64,000 nucleotides of DNA, taken from assembly GCA_965220615.1 (NCBI GenBank), contig CBDCQL010000002.1, forward strand, positions 1,984,001-2,048,000, given 5' to 3'. Source of the DNA: JAGWBD01 sp965220615. Lineage in GTDB: Bacteria; Chloroflexota; Anaerolineae; Aggregatilineales; Phototrophicaceae. The notes below the pieces were generated by a model that had not been told where the DNA came from, ran no database searches, and saw only the letters and a program-made list of their open reading frames with translations. Numbering within the stretch: the stretch's first letter is position 1; every line of letters begins with the position of its first letter. Position numbers and translations under genes: made by a program. Positions 51,987 to 60,591 of this stretch are shown here, in pieces.

Positions 51987-53534
51987 ATGTCAGATACCTT
52001 GGATCCCCGGGCTGCTTCAATGCCAGTCTGGTGGCTGGTCTTGCTGCCTCTGCTGCTGGCTGCCACTCTGGCTATTCCCCTGCTGGATTACGACGCCTTC
52101 AACGGCGATGAACCAGCGTACCTGATTGCGGCCGGTGCCTTGAGGACGGAGAATCCCTCTTTGCCGGAGGTCTGGAGCAATTTGACGCCGCGGGTTGCCG
52201 CCGGTTGGCCCACCCTGCTTTCCCTGTGGGGCCCCGTCGTGGGCTGGAGCGAGCCCGCCATACGAAGCCTGACCTTGTTTGTCGGTTTGCTGACGATCGC
52301 TTTCATTTACCGCGCAGGCAAGTACCTTTTTGCGGCGCCGGTCGGTGTCGTTGCCGCCATGCTGCTCGCCGCATCGGTGTTTCACCATGCCTTCATGCTA
52401 CAGGCCATCCCCTATGCCAGTGTGGCTCTCTTCACGGCAATGACCCTTTGGGGCTACCGCAACATCTCTCCTCACTTCGACGGACGCGGCCGGAGAGCCC
52501 AGGCGGGCCTTTTTCTGGGCAGTGTCGGACTGGCGTACACCCATTTTCTTGCTGCATCCCTTGTGCCCATCGTATTCCTGTACCACCTTCTCTTCGCTCC
52601 CAGGCGCGAGCGAGGCTGGAAACGCGCCAGCCAGCTGTTGATTCTGGCCGGCGCGGCAGGAGCCCTGCAGATACCATTGCTCCTGAGGGGTTGGGACTTT
52701 ACATGGAACGAGAATCTTGACACCTCGGGCCTGCAGATGCGCGGACTTCTCGCCAATCTGCTCCATGACCTCAGCAATGGCATCCTTGAGGTGACGGTCA
52801 CATCCTCCCTGATCGCCTACGTCCTGACTGCGGCGGTCGTGCTGACAGCCGGCCGGATTTCCTCGTCCGGCGGGTTTCTCTCATTTGCGGGCACGGGTTT
52901 CCTGCTCGCAGTGCTGGTCTTCAACGAATTGATGGTCAGCTTTACGGGTACGCGAATCCGCTATCTGATGCCTCTCTGGCCTGTGACTGCCTTACTCGTG
53001 GGAGCGGGGCTTTGTCGACTATTCCGCAGCCGACGTATACTTGCAGTGACCCTGCTTGCCCTTTGGGTCGTTCAGGGATCGTATCTGGCTCTTGCGACTG
53101 ACTTCAGCTACGAACTGGGGTTTTTCTTCCGCTTGGACCTTCACCATTTGCGCCGGACGATTCCCGAAATCGTGCCCGCCAGTGATTTTCTGGTGGTTGA
53201 CGACCGGGTCGCCCAACCCCAGGCTGGCCACCATCGTTACTTTCATCTCCAGTCTACGGGTCGCGCCTGGGGCACATGGTGCAGGAATCTGGAAGCTATG
53301 TGTATTTCTTCTGGGGAAGACCCACATTCATACCCCGGGATCTGGCTATTGTATTTGACGAAAGACCGCGAAGATTTGATTGACCTGCCCTCCAGACTGG
53401 GTCGCGTGTCTTGTGAAGTCGCGCTCGAAAGCCGAGGCTACACACTTGAACGCCTTGCGGATTCGATTCAGGAATGCCAACGGGTCGAAATCGCGCTTCG
53501 GAACGAAAGCGGGCGCGCTGCAGTGTCTTTCTGA
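51987..53534 (+). CDS. PMT-type membrane glycosyltransferase, member 8, tail lost by frameshift
   Basis: ATG 51987 (MSDTLDPRAASMPVWWLVLL) gives 515 residues; the frame is open far upstream but without a start context. Acidic pair Asp41-Glu42 (AFNGDEP), RIRYLMPLWPV and the periplasmic region to LERLADSIQECQRVE are intact, then the frame ends in RNESGRAAVSF. The tail continues in another frame (see 53535-53728), so this is a truncated version of a full-length gene. The N-terminal half belongs to the subgroup of members 2 and 9. Confidence 0.8.
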   Translation: MSDTLDPRAASMPVWWLVLLPLLLAATLAIPLLDYDAFNGDEPAYLIAAGALRTENPSLPEVWSNLTPRVAAGWPTLLSLWGPVVGWSEPAIRSLTLFVGLLTIAFIYRAGKYLFAAPVGVVAAMLLAASVFHHAFMLQAIPYASVALFTAMTLWGYRNISPHFDGRGRRAQAGLFLGSVGLAYTHFLAASLVPIVFLYHLLFAPRRERGWKRASQLLILAGAAGALQIPLLLRGWDFTWNENLDTSGLQMRGLLANLLHDLSNGILEVTVTSSLIAYVLTAAVVLTAGRISSSGGFLSFAGTGFLLAVLVFNELMVSFTGTRIRYLMPLWPVTALLVGAGLCRLFRSRRILAVTLLALWVVQGSYLALATDFSYELGFFFRLDLHHLRRTIPEIVPASDFLVVDDRVAQPQAGHHRYFHLQSTGRAWGTWCRNLEAMCISSGEDPHSYPGIWLLYLTKDREDLIDLPSRLGRVSCEVALESRGYTLERLADSIQECQRVEIALRNESGRAAVSF

Positions 53535-53728
53535 GCCAGGAATCCTTGCAACTGCTGACCGTCGTTGACGAGCCCGGAAGGGATTGGCCAGCCATTTTGT
53601 TGCCGGCGGGTCACCAGAGTGGCCCTCGAACCGGCGCCGGCGTTCCCCTGCGCAGCGCCATTGACCTTTGCACCCCGCCGCCTGGCGACTACGATCTGCA
53701 GGTTCAGCAATGCATATGTACAGGCTGA
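53535..53728 (+). pseudogene. Decayed tail domain of glycosyltransferase member 8
   Basis: Read one frame over, the region gives SGPRTGAGVPLRSAIDLCTP and PPGDYDLQVQQ. This matches the tail-domain sequence GDVGAGPG, SNVDVSALPPGDYELHV of the full-length members. It then stops at 53728, well before the usual VSDMHVL end. The remnant is both frameshifted and 3'-truncated. Confidence 0.7.
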
Positions 53729-53797
53729 GGTATTCTGCCTCATGCATTTGCACAGAGTTGCGCTACACTGTCTGCGACTCCTGAAGATAAACAGCGC

Positions 53798-55315
53798 ATG
53801 CCCCGACTAACCGGATCAGGTCCTGTTGCCGCGCCAGTCTGGCTGCTGGCCCTGCTGCCCCTGCTGCTGGCATTCGCTTTGGTTGTTCCCCGGCTTAACA
53901 CGGATGCGTACAACGGTGACGAACCCTATACCCTGAAATCGGCAGGCATCAGACAGGACGCCCCGCGTTACCTCACAGAGGTCTGGAGCAATACCGCGCC
54001 GAGGGTGGCTCCTGGCTGGGCCGGGCTGATTTCAGTCTGGGCGCGGGTTGCCGGCTGGAGTGAATTTGCCGTCAGAAGTCTCGCAACCTTCGCGGGATTG
54101 CTCACCATAGCCCTGGTCTTTCGCACCGGTAGCGACTTTTTCTCACCGATCGCCGGAGTCCTTGCGGCTTCCCTGCTGGCCACTTCCACTTTTTTTCTCG
54201 CCTACATGCTGCGCGCAGGTACCTACTCCGGCGTCGCTCTCTTTGTCACACTTGCTGTCTGGAGCTACTGGAAGAACGCCCGTTCACCCCGGACTCTGGA
54301 TATCCTGGCGCATGGCGGACTGCTTTTGGGCAGTACGGGCCTGGTGTTTTCGCACTACCTTGCTTCCCTGATCCTGGTCCCGCTCGGGGTCCTGCATCTC
54401 TTCTTCCCTAAAGGCAGGCCCTGGTGGATCAACACGTTCATTTTCGCACTTGCTGCCCTGGCAGGAGTGCTTCAGCTTCCACTCCTGCCACAAGGGCTCT
54501 CCTTTACCGCAAGGGAAGACCCGGGGTCTCGTCTCCTGTCGGCGCCCGCCCTAATTTACGAGTTGCTGGGGGGTCTCAGCAATGGAATCCTTGCCGTTTC
54601 CACACCCGCACAAAAGGCGCTTGCCATCGGGCTGTCTCTGTTCCTGATGGCATGTTTACTGAGGCAACTGCGCCGCAAGGGCAGGAACGACCCGTGTTCC
54701 TGGCTTGGGGTCGTCCTTGTTTCGTTTATTGTTCTTGTTGCTTTGGCAAATGAACTGCTCAGGATCATTGTAGACAACCGAATTCGGTATCTGATGCCGC
54801 TCTGGCCTCTGGGCGCCGTATTGGCCGGAGCCGCTATGGGCCAACGCCTTCGCCACAACCGCCCTGCCATCACCTTCGTCCTTGTAATTTGGCTCTGCCT
54901 GGGCAGCGGGCTTTTGGTTGCCACAAATTTCGTATATCAAACAGGTTATTTTTTTCGTTCAGATCTCCACCGGATCGTCGCCACTTTGCCCGGGCTTGTC
55001 CCTGAAGAAGACGGGCTCGTCGTTAGTCGGGACGGGGCCTGGTATGGTGTCCGCCATGAGGCGTGGTTGACTCAGGCCGGCAAGATGGATTTCCCCTTTG
55101 AGGTGTACCTTTCCGACCCGGAAAATGCCCTGACGGTCCTGGAATCCGCGGGATCGTCGCACCCCTTCGTCTGGCTCCTGCGGCAACAGGATTCCGTCGC
55201 CTTTTCATCCGGGCAGGGTGTTGAAGCCGGGCTCGTCCTGTGCCGGCAGGTGCCTGACCAGTGGGGCTACCGGCTGGAACGCTACGCGGGAACGGAGGCC
55301 AAATGCCCCAATTGA
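53798..55315 (+). CDS. PMT-type membrane glycosyltransferase, member 9, tail detached
   Basis: ATG 53798 gives 505 residues with acidic pair Asp41-Glu42 (AYNGDEP), VFSHYLAS and RIRYLMPLWPL. A TACACT hexamer at 53764-53769 may be its -10. The reading frame ends RLERYAGTEAKCPN, just before the tail. The tail persists downstream in another frame. Like members 7 and 8 the membrane part is complete, so the truncated protein might still be made. Confidence 0.8.
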   Translation: MPRLTGSGPVAAPVWLLALLPLLLAFALVVPRLNTDAYNGDEPYTLKSAGIRQDAPRYLTEVWSNTAPRVAPGWAGLISVWARVAGWSEFAVRSLATFAGLLTIALVFRTGSDFFSPIAGVLAASLLATSTFFLAYMLRAGTYSGVALFVTLAVWSYWKNARSPRTLDILAHGGLLLGSTGLVFSHYLASLILVPLGVLHLFFPKGRPWWINTFIFALAALAGVLQLPLLPQGLSFTAREDPGSRLLSAPALIYELLGGLSNGILAVSTPAQKALAIGLSLFLMACLLRQLRRKGRNDPCSWLGVVLVSFIVLVALANELLRIIVDNRIRYLMPLWPLGAVLAGAAMGQRLRHNRPAITFVLVIWLCLGSGLLVATNFVYQTGYFFRSDLHRIVATLPGLVPEEDGLVVSRDGAWYGVRHEAWLTQAGKMDFPFEVYLSDPENALTVLESAGSSHPFVWLLRQQDSVAFSSGQGVEAGLVLCRQVPDQWGYRLERYAGTEAKCPN

Positions 55316-55584
55316 GCTCTTGTCCCGGATCACGGGCAAGACATCCTTGCTGCCGCCCGTTGGCAGCAGGGACTCACCGAAATCTCCAGTTGAAAATTCT
55401 ACGGTTTGGCAAATGCAGTTCCCTTTTCTGCGACTGGTCCCTCGCCCTGCACGTCATCGATCCTGCCACGGGCGAGCGAGTCGCCCAGGGCGACGTCGGC
55501 GTCGGGCCGGGCGCCTTCGCGCTCGTTAGAAGCGACATCGACGTCAGCGACATGCACGTCCTGCATCGCTTCCACATTGACTGA
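55316..55584 (+). pseudogene. Detached, internally deleted tail domain of member 9
   Basis: In the +1-type frame the sequence reads KILRFGK, then WSLALHVIDPATGERVAQGDV, GVGPGAFALVRSDIDV and directly SDMHVLHRFHID, ending at 55584. Compared with intact tails, the 99 bp encoding SALAPGDYELHVALYDWQTG and onward to the second GACGTCAGCG are missing. In intact copies that segment is bounded by two GACGTCAGC(G) repeats, so the deletion is a simple slippage or recombination between short direct repeats. Confidence 0.82.
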
Positions 55585-55588
55585 GTTG

Positions 55589-56233
55589 TTAGTCGAAATC
55601 CGCCGGTAGTTCCGGGTTACGCAGCATCTCGAAGAAGCGCAGCAGTTGCTCCCGCGTCACCCGCCGCGTGGACAGGTCTTCCGGCAACCCGTCCTCCGCA
55701 AAAAAGGTCGCGTCGCCGGTCTCCTCCCAGGAGGCGCCGCTGCCACGCGCGGCCAGCGGCGCCGCATCCAGCAATTCGCACTGGATAAACACCTTGTAGA
55801 TGTGGAACACGTTGGCTGGATGCGCGTGCCGACGGCGATCGTAGAGCGCCAGCAAACGCGTTGCGCGCACCAGCCAGCCGCTCTCCTCAAGGACCTCGCG
55901 CGCGGTGGCGTCGCCCGGCGATTCGTTGATCTCCGCCCAGCCGCCGGGTAGCGTCCAGCGCCCCTGGTCCAGATATTCCCGCACCAGCAGCACCCGTTCT
56001 TCGCGGAAGACCACGCCGCGAACGTCAACCTTCGGTGTGGCGTGGCCGCCTTGCTGCTCCAGCAAGTCCTGCACGCGCTCCAGGTCGGCCCCACTGCCGG
56101 CGGCGAACATCTCGGCGGCGATGTCGCGCAATTTTTCGTAGCGTTCACGGTCGAACCCCGCCGTGTTGTAGTGCAGGCCGGTCTGGGCGATCGCCTGAAT
56201 GCGACGTGCGTGGTCGAGCCAGCGGGGCTCCAT
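55589..56233 (-). CDS. Nudix hydrolase with N-terminal Nudix-associated domain
   Basis: A 214-residue protein. The Nudix box reads GGWAEINESPGDATAREVLE followed by ESGW, with all consensus Gly, Arg and Glu residues. The first ~65 residues (WLDHARRIQAIAQTGLHYN to RYEKLRDIAAEMFA) match the helical domain found in front of a subset of Nudix enzymes that act on ADP-ribose or nucleoside diphosphate derivatives. It converges with the end of the glycosyltransferase array and shows no operon partner. Confidence 0.9.
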   Translation of the reverse strand: MEPRWLDHARRIQAIAQTGLHYNTAGFDRERYEKLRDIAAEMFAAGSGADLERVQDLLEQQGGHATPKVDVRGVVFREERVLLVREYLDQGRWTLPGGWAEINESPGDATAREVLEESGWLVRATRLLALYDRRRHAHPANVFHIYKVFIQCELLDAAPLAARGSGASWEETGDATFFAEDGLPEDLSTRRVTREQLLRFFEMLRNPELPADFD

Positions 56234-56339
56234 GCCTTACTCCCTGATTCGCTGTCCAATGAAACTATAACAGCCGCCGTCAGCGACGGGCCGTGTTGTA
56301 TACTCCGCGATCAGCTCTTCATTTCAGCGGAGGCGCCTC

Positions 56340-57068
56340 ATGCCCGCCCCATTGCCGGTCCTGGTCTCCTGGTCCTCCGGCAAGGACTCTGCCTGGGCGC
56401 TGCACGTCCTGCGCCAGCAGCCCGATCGCTACGACGTGCGGGGCATCTTCACCACCGTCACCAGCCGCTTCGACCGTGTGTCCATCCAGGCGACGCCCCG
56501 AAGCGTCCTGCGTATTCAGGCCGGTCGACTGGGCCTGCCGCTCTATGAGATTCCGATCCCCTACCCATGCTCAAACGAGCAGTATGAAGCCGCGATGGCG
56601 GCCTTTCTGGAACGAATCCGCAGGCTGGACGAGCGTTCCGGCGCGCGCCACCTGGCTTTCGGCGATCTTTTTCTGGAAGACATTCGCGCCTACCGCGAGT
56701 CTCGGCTCCGCGGCACGGGCTTTGAACCCCTGTTTCCCCTCTTCGGCGCGGACACCGCTGCCCTGGCCAGGCTCATGATCGATTCCGGCTTGCGGGCCAT
56801 CGTCACCGTCGTCAACCCCCAACTGATTCCGGCCTCATTTGCCGGTCGCTATTTCGACAGGGCCCTGCTGCGCGACCTGCCGCCTGCCGCGGACCCCCTG
56901 GGCGAAAATGGCGAATACCACAGCTGCGTCATTGACGGGCCCATGTTTTCTCATCCGGTCAAGGCCCGGGCCGGCGCTGTCGTGGAACGCGAAATCCTGG
57001 CGAGCAGCGGCGGGGCGGGCGGCCAGGGCAACCCGACCTGCGTCTACGCCGACGTGGTGCTGGAGTAG
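56340..57068 (+). CDS. Diphthine--ammonia ligase-like PP-loop ATPase (ATP_bind_4)
   Basis: A 242-residue protein. The N-terminal PP-loop VSWSSGKDSAWALH is the ATP pyrophosphatase motif; GTGFEPLFPLFG, GLRAIVTVVNPQLIPASFAG and GENGEYHSCVIDGPMF are characteristic of the DUF71/Dph6-like family. In eukaryotes the family makes diphthamide, but bacteria lack that pathway, so the bacterial role is a different, unknown amidation or adenylation. A typical family size. Downstream gene separated by 73 bp. Confidence 0.85.
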   Translation: MPAPLPVLVSWSSGKDSAWALHVLRQQPDRYDVRGIFTTVTSRFDRVSIQATPRSVLRIQAGRLGLPLYEIPIPYPCSNEQYEAAMAAFLERIRRLDERSGARHLAFGDLFLEDIRAYRESRLRGTGFEPLFPLFGADTAALARLMIDSGLRAIVTVVNPQLIPASFAGRYFDRALLRDLPPAADPLGENGEYHSCVIDGPMFSHPVKARAGAVVEREILASSGGAGGQGNPTCVYADVVLE

Positions 57069-57141
57069 AGACGGCCAAAACCGCAATTTCTGCGGGAACG
57101 TTATACTTGCCTGCAGGAAGTTCCAGTCAGGGGAAGTCGTT

Positions 57142-57687
57142 GTGAGCAGCGCCAGATTTCCGCATCTTGACACACACGCGCGCAGACACGCCCGCAGGGG
57201 CGGGCGCCGTCCCGCCTTCGTCGATGACCTCGGCAAGGTCCTCGACGAGGTCAACGCCTGGGGCCTGCTGGCTGCGCAGCAGGAGGCGCAGCATCGCGAC
57301 ATCACCGCCTTCGGCCCGGACGTGTTTCGCGGTTTCCTGCCCCGGTCCTGGGTCGGCGTCGCGCTCTGGTACAAAAATAAGGGCTATTACTTCTACGACC
57401 AGATCCAGTTGCTGGGCATCTGGGCGCTGCGCCGCGACGCAGAAACGATTGACATTGTCTGTGGCCTGCGCGCCCTGCGCTACTCCCTGCCCTTCTTCAG
57501 CGCCGAAAGCTACTACCATCGCATCCGGCGCGAATTCCGTACCTGCTACAAGGACAACGGTCAGCCGCCGGCCGGGACGAGTCTGCGTTACACGGGCGTT
57601 TGGGAGCCAGGCAAGCGCCTCGCCATTCGCCGCGACCTGGAAGAAACGCTGGCGCAGTGGGCAGCCCGGCCGGACCAGGCGGCCTGA
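57142..57687 (+). CDS. Conserved-looking protein of unknown function
   Basis: GTG 57142 follows GGGGAAG and gives 181 residues; the open frame upstream overlaps the previous gene in a shadow frame. The start is very basic (HLDTHARRHARRGGRRPAF). The rest is globular with many aromatics (WVGVALWYKNKGYYFYDQIQ; LRYSLPFFSAESYYHRIRRE). No signal peptide, membrane span or known motif. The coding assignment rests on frame length and composition. Confidence 0.55.
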   Translation: MSSARFPHLDTHARRHARRGGRRPAFVDDLGKVLDEVNAWGLLAAQQEAQHRDITAFGPDVFRGFLPRSWVGVALWYKNKGYYFYDQIQLLGIWALRRDAETIDIVCGLRALRYSLPFFSAESYYHRIRREFRTCYKDNGQPPAGTSLRYTGVWEPGKRLAIRRDLEETLAQWAARPDQAA

Positions 57688-57799
57688 TCTTTCGTACACA
57701 GTGTTTCATGGTGCTCGCCGGACATGAAGCGGACTGAACTTGACTTGACCCCGGCCGTCCACCATGATGGCGTCCCTGCATAATGGGCACTGGATAGCC

Positions 57800-58957
57800 A
57801 TGTCAAACCGGATCGCTGAAGACGTCCGCAGCCTGCCGCCCTCCGGCATCCGCCGCTTCTTCGATATCGCGGCGGACATGGAGGACGTCATATCGCTCGG
57901 CATTGGCGAACCGGACTTTCCCACGCCGGCCCACGTCGCGCGGGAGGGCGCCGAAAGCCTGCTGGAAGGCCGCACCGGTTACACCGCCAACGCGGGCATG
58001 CCCGAATTGCGCCGCGCCATCAGCGACTACGTTGAAGAGTTGTACGGCCTGTCCTACGACGCGGATGAAGAGATTCTGGTCACCGTCGGCGTCAGCGAGG
58101 GGCTGTTCCTCGTCCTGCGGGCCCTGCTCAATCCTGGCGACGAGGTGCTGGTGGTCGAGCCCTGCTTTGTCAGCAACCCGGCAGCGGTGAAAATTGCGGG
58201 AGGCGTTTGCGTGCCGGTCGGCACCGACGTCGCCGATGGCTTTCAGGTCACCGCTGCAGCGCTCGAAAGACGCGTAACCCCGCGCACCCGCGCCATCGTC
58301 ATCAACTATCCCAACAACCCGACCGGCGCCGTGCTGACTGACGATCACCTGATGCAGGTGGCGGCTGTGGCCCAAGCCCATGATCTGGTCGTGATATCGG
58401 ACGAAATCTACGAACGACTCGTCTTCGGACACCGGCACCGTTGCTTTGCGTCCCTGCCCGGCATGCGCGAGCGCACGGTGCTGCTCAGCGGCATGAGCAA
58501 GTCCTTCGCGATGACGGGCTGGCGCATCGGCTACGCCTGCGGCCCGCCGGACCTGCTGGCCGCCATGAGCCGCCTGCACCAGTACCTCACGATGGCGGCT
58601 CCCACCATGGGCCAGGTGGCGGGGCTGCAGGCCCTGCAGCAGGGATCGAATGACGTCGAGGCCATGCGTCAGGAGTACGACAAGCGCCGGCGGCTGATCG
58701 TCGACGGTTTCAATGCGCTCGGCCTGCCCTGCCTTGAGCCGCGCGGCGCTTTCTACGCCTTCCCCGACGTGCGTTCCAGCGGCCTGGATGACAACACTTT
58801 CAGCGAACGCCTGCTGTATGAAGAGCGCGTGGCGGTGGTGCCGGGCAGCGCCTTCGGCGCCAGCGGCGCCGGATTCGTGCGCGCCAGTTACGCCACCAGC
58901 CATGCGCAACTGGAAGAGGCCTTGCTGCGAATGGGGAAGTTTCTGCAGCGTCTGTGA
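57800..58957 (+). CDS. Class I/II pyridoxal-phosphate aminotransferase
   Basis: A 385-residue protein from ATG 57800 (MSNRIAEDVRSLPPSG); two earlier in-frame ATGs are possible. It has the fold-type I pattern: GIGEPDF, YTANAGMPELR, NYPNNPTGAV, VVISDEIYE, the PLP lysine in SGMSKSFAMTGWRIGY (Lys234) and the C-terminal Arg in FVRASYA. The sequence resembles aspartate/aromatic aminotransferases of the archaeal/thermophile AAT subgroup. Amino-acid preference cannot be assigned. The MocR-type regulator follows after about 100 bp. Confidence 0.9.
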   Translation: MSNRIAEDVRSLPPSGIRRFFDIAADMEDVISLGIGEPDFPTPAHVAREGAESLLEGRTGYTANAGMPELRRAISDYVEELYGLSYDADEEILVTVGVSEGLFLVLRALLNPGDEVLVVEPCFVSNPAAVKIAGGVCVPVGTDVADGFQVTAAALERRVTPRTRAIVINYPNNPTGAVLTDDHLMQVAAVAQAHDLVVISDEIYERLVFGHRHRCFASLPGMRERTVLLSGMSKSFAMTGWRIGYACGPPDLLAAMSRLHQYLTMAAPTMGQVAGLQALQQGSNDVEAMRQEYDKRRRLIVDGFNALGLPCLEPRGAFYAFPDVRSSGLDDNTFSERLLYEERVAVVPGSAFGASGAGFVRASYATSHAQLEEALLRMGKFLQRL

Positions 58958-59061
58958 CGCGAGGCGAAATCGCCAGTCAGCACCTTTTAAGTCCATACCA
59001 TACCAATGTGGAATCGGCGATATACTCGGATCATGCGCGTTGCGCACCCCGGGAGCCGGCC

Positions 59062-60567
59062 GTGAACCACATCAATCTCAAGATTGCCCTCGAACGTGAG
59101 GGCGAAGAGCCCATCTATCGCCAATTAATCCGCCACATTCGTATGCAGATTGAAAGCGGCAACCTGGAGGCCGGCGCGCGCCTGCCCGCCAGCCGGGATC
59201 TTGCGCATCAACTGGGCGTCAGCCGCATCAGTGTCGTCAACGCCTACGCCGAACTGCGTTCCCAGGGCTGGCTCAGCGCTCATGCCGGACGGGGCACCTT
59301 CGTCGCCGCCAAAAACGGCAAGTCCGGCGATGACCCGGCGGAAAACAACGGCGTGGCCATCAGCCACCCGGAAACGGCCCACGTGCCCCACCGGGCCGTG
59401 CGCGAGATGATGCGACTCGGCCAGAAACATGGTGTCATCAGCTTCAGTCACGGCTCGCTTTCCACCGACCTCTTTCCCCTGCAGCAACTGCAGGACGTAC
59501 TCAACTCGGTCATGCTGCGTGACGGCGCGCGCGCCCTGGGCTACGAGGCGCCGGAAGGCTACGGGCCCTTGCGCAGCGGCGTGCGGGACTACGTCAGTGC
59601 GCTGGGTATCCAGTGCAACAGCCACCAGGTGCTGATCACCGGCGGCACCCAGCAGGGTGTTGATCTGGTTGTGCAGGCCCTGCTCTCCGAAGGCGAAATG
59701 GTCGTCACCGAAAATCCGACCTACCTGGGCATTCTGGATATCGTGCGCGCGCGCCGCGTCCAGTTGCAGGGCATCGACATGGACCGCGACGGCATCCGCC
59801 TGGACATGCTGGAAAATTTCATCATCGAACACAGTCCGCGCCTGATTTACGTCATTCCGGGCTTTCACAACCCCACCGGACGCGTCATGCCGCTGCACCG
59901 TCGGCGCCAGCTGCTAAACCTCGCCAATGCCTATCGCGTCCCCCTGCTGGAGGACGGTGTCTACCATGAATTGCGCTTTGAGGGAGAGCACCAGCCGCCG
60001 CTGAAAGCGCTGGACGATACCGGCATAGTGCTGCACGTCAGCGCCTTCACCAAGATGATGTTGCCCGGCCTGCGCATCGGCTACCTGATCAGCGACGCGC
60101 AGCACCACGAACGTCTGGTGAGAATCAAACATGCCGCCGATATTTCCTCTCCCGGCCTCAACCAGCGCGCCCTGCATCTCTTACTGGAACGCGGCCTGCT
60201 TGCGCAACAACTGAAACGCAATGTCTTCGAACTGAAACGTCGGCGTGACGCTGCCCTGGACGCCGCGGCCCGTCACCTGCCGCCGGGAACCCGCTGGGAA
60301 GTGCCGGAAGGCGGCCCCTTCCTGTGGGTGGAACTGCCCCGCACGGGCCCCAATGCCGCGGAACTCTACATCACGGCCGTGCATTGTGGCGTGTCCTATG
60401 CCATCGGCAACATATTCCATACCAACAGTCGCGGCGCCTGGAACATGCGCATCAACTATGGCGCTCATTCCCCGGCGATGATCGAACGCGGGTTTCAGCG
60501 TCTCGGTCGCGCCTGGCGCGAACTGGCCTGCGATTACGAGGAAATCGACCGGGCGGCCCTGCTGTAG
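59062..60567 (+). CDS. MocR/PdxR-type regulator (GntR wHTH fused to aminotransferase domain)
   Basis: GTG 59062 with GGGAG 6 bp upstream gives 501 residues; TATACT at 59021-59026 is a plausible -10. Residues 5-75 are a GntR-type winged helix (PIYRQLIRHIRMQIESGNL, LPASRDLAHQLGVSR, LSAHAGRGTF). From ~105 onward it is a PLP-binding aminotransferase-like domain with GYEAPEGYGPLR, PGFHNPTG, LLEDGVYHELRF and the lysine in SAFTKMMLPGLRIGYL. MocR proteins sense PLP or amino-compounds and often regulate an adjacent transaminase, here perhaps the gene at 57800. Confidence 0.9.
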   Translation: MNHINLKIALEREGEEPIYRQLIRHIRMQIESGNLEAGARLPASRDLAHQLGVSRISVVNAYAELRSQGWLSAHAGRGTFVAAKNGKSGDDPAENNGVAISHPETAHVPHRAVREMMRLGQKHGVISFSHGSLSTDLFPLQQLQDVLNSVMLRDGARALGYEAPEGYGPLRSGVRDYVSALGIQCNSHQVLITGGTQQGVDLVVQALLSEGEMVVTENPTYLGILDIVRARRVQLQGIDMDRDGIRLDMLENFIIEHSPRLIYVIPGFHNPTGRVMPLHRRRQLLNLANAYRVPLLEDGVYHELRFEGEHQPPLKALDDTGIVLHVSAFTKMMLPGLRIGYLISDAQHHERLVRIKHAADISSPGLNQRALHLLLERGLLAQQLKRNVFELKRRRDAALDAAARHLPPGTRWEVPEGGPFLWVELPRTGPNAAELYITAVHCGVSYAIGNIFHTNSRGAWNMRINYGAHSPAMIERGFQRLGRAWRELACDYEEIDRAALL

Positions 60568-60591
60568 CGCCGGTCGCCGCCATCCGCCCCG

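Noticed and set aside
54767..54778. ATTGTAGACAAC, near-match to the putative GntR operator
   Set aside because: One mismatch in the right half-site and located inside the coding region of glycosyltransferase member 9, far from any promoter.
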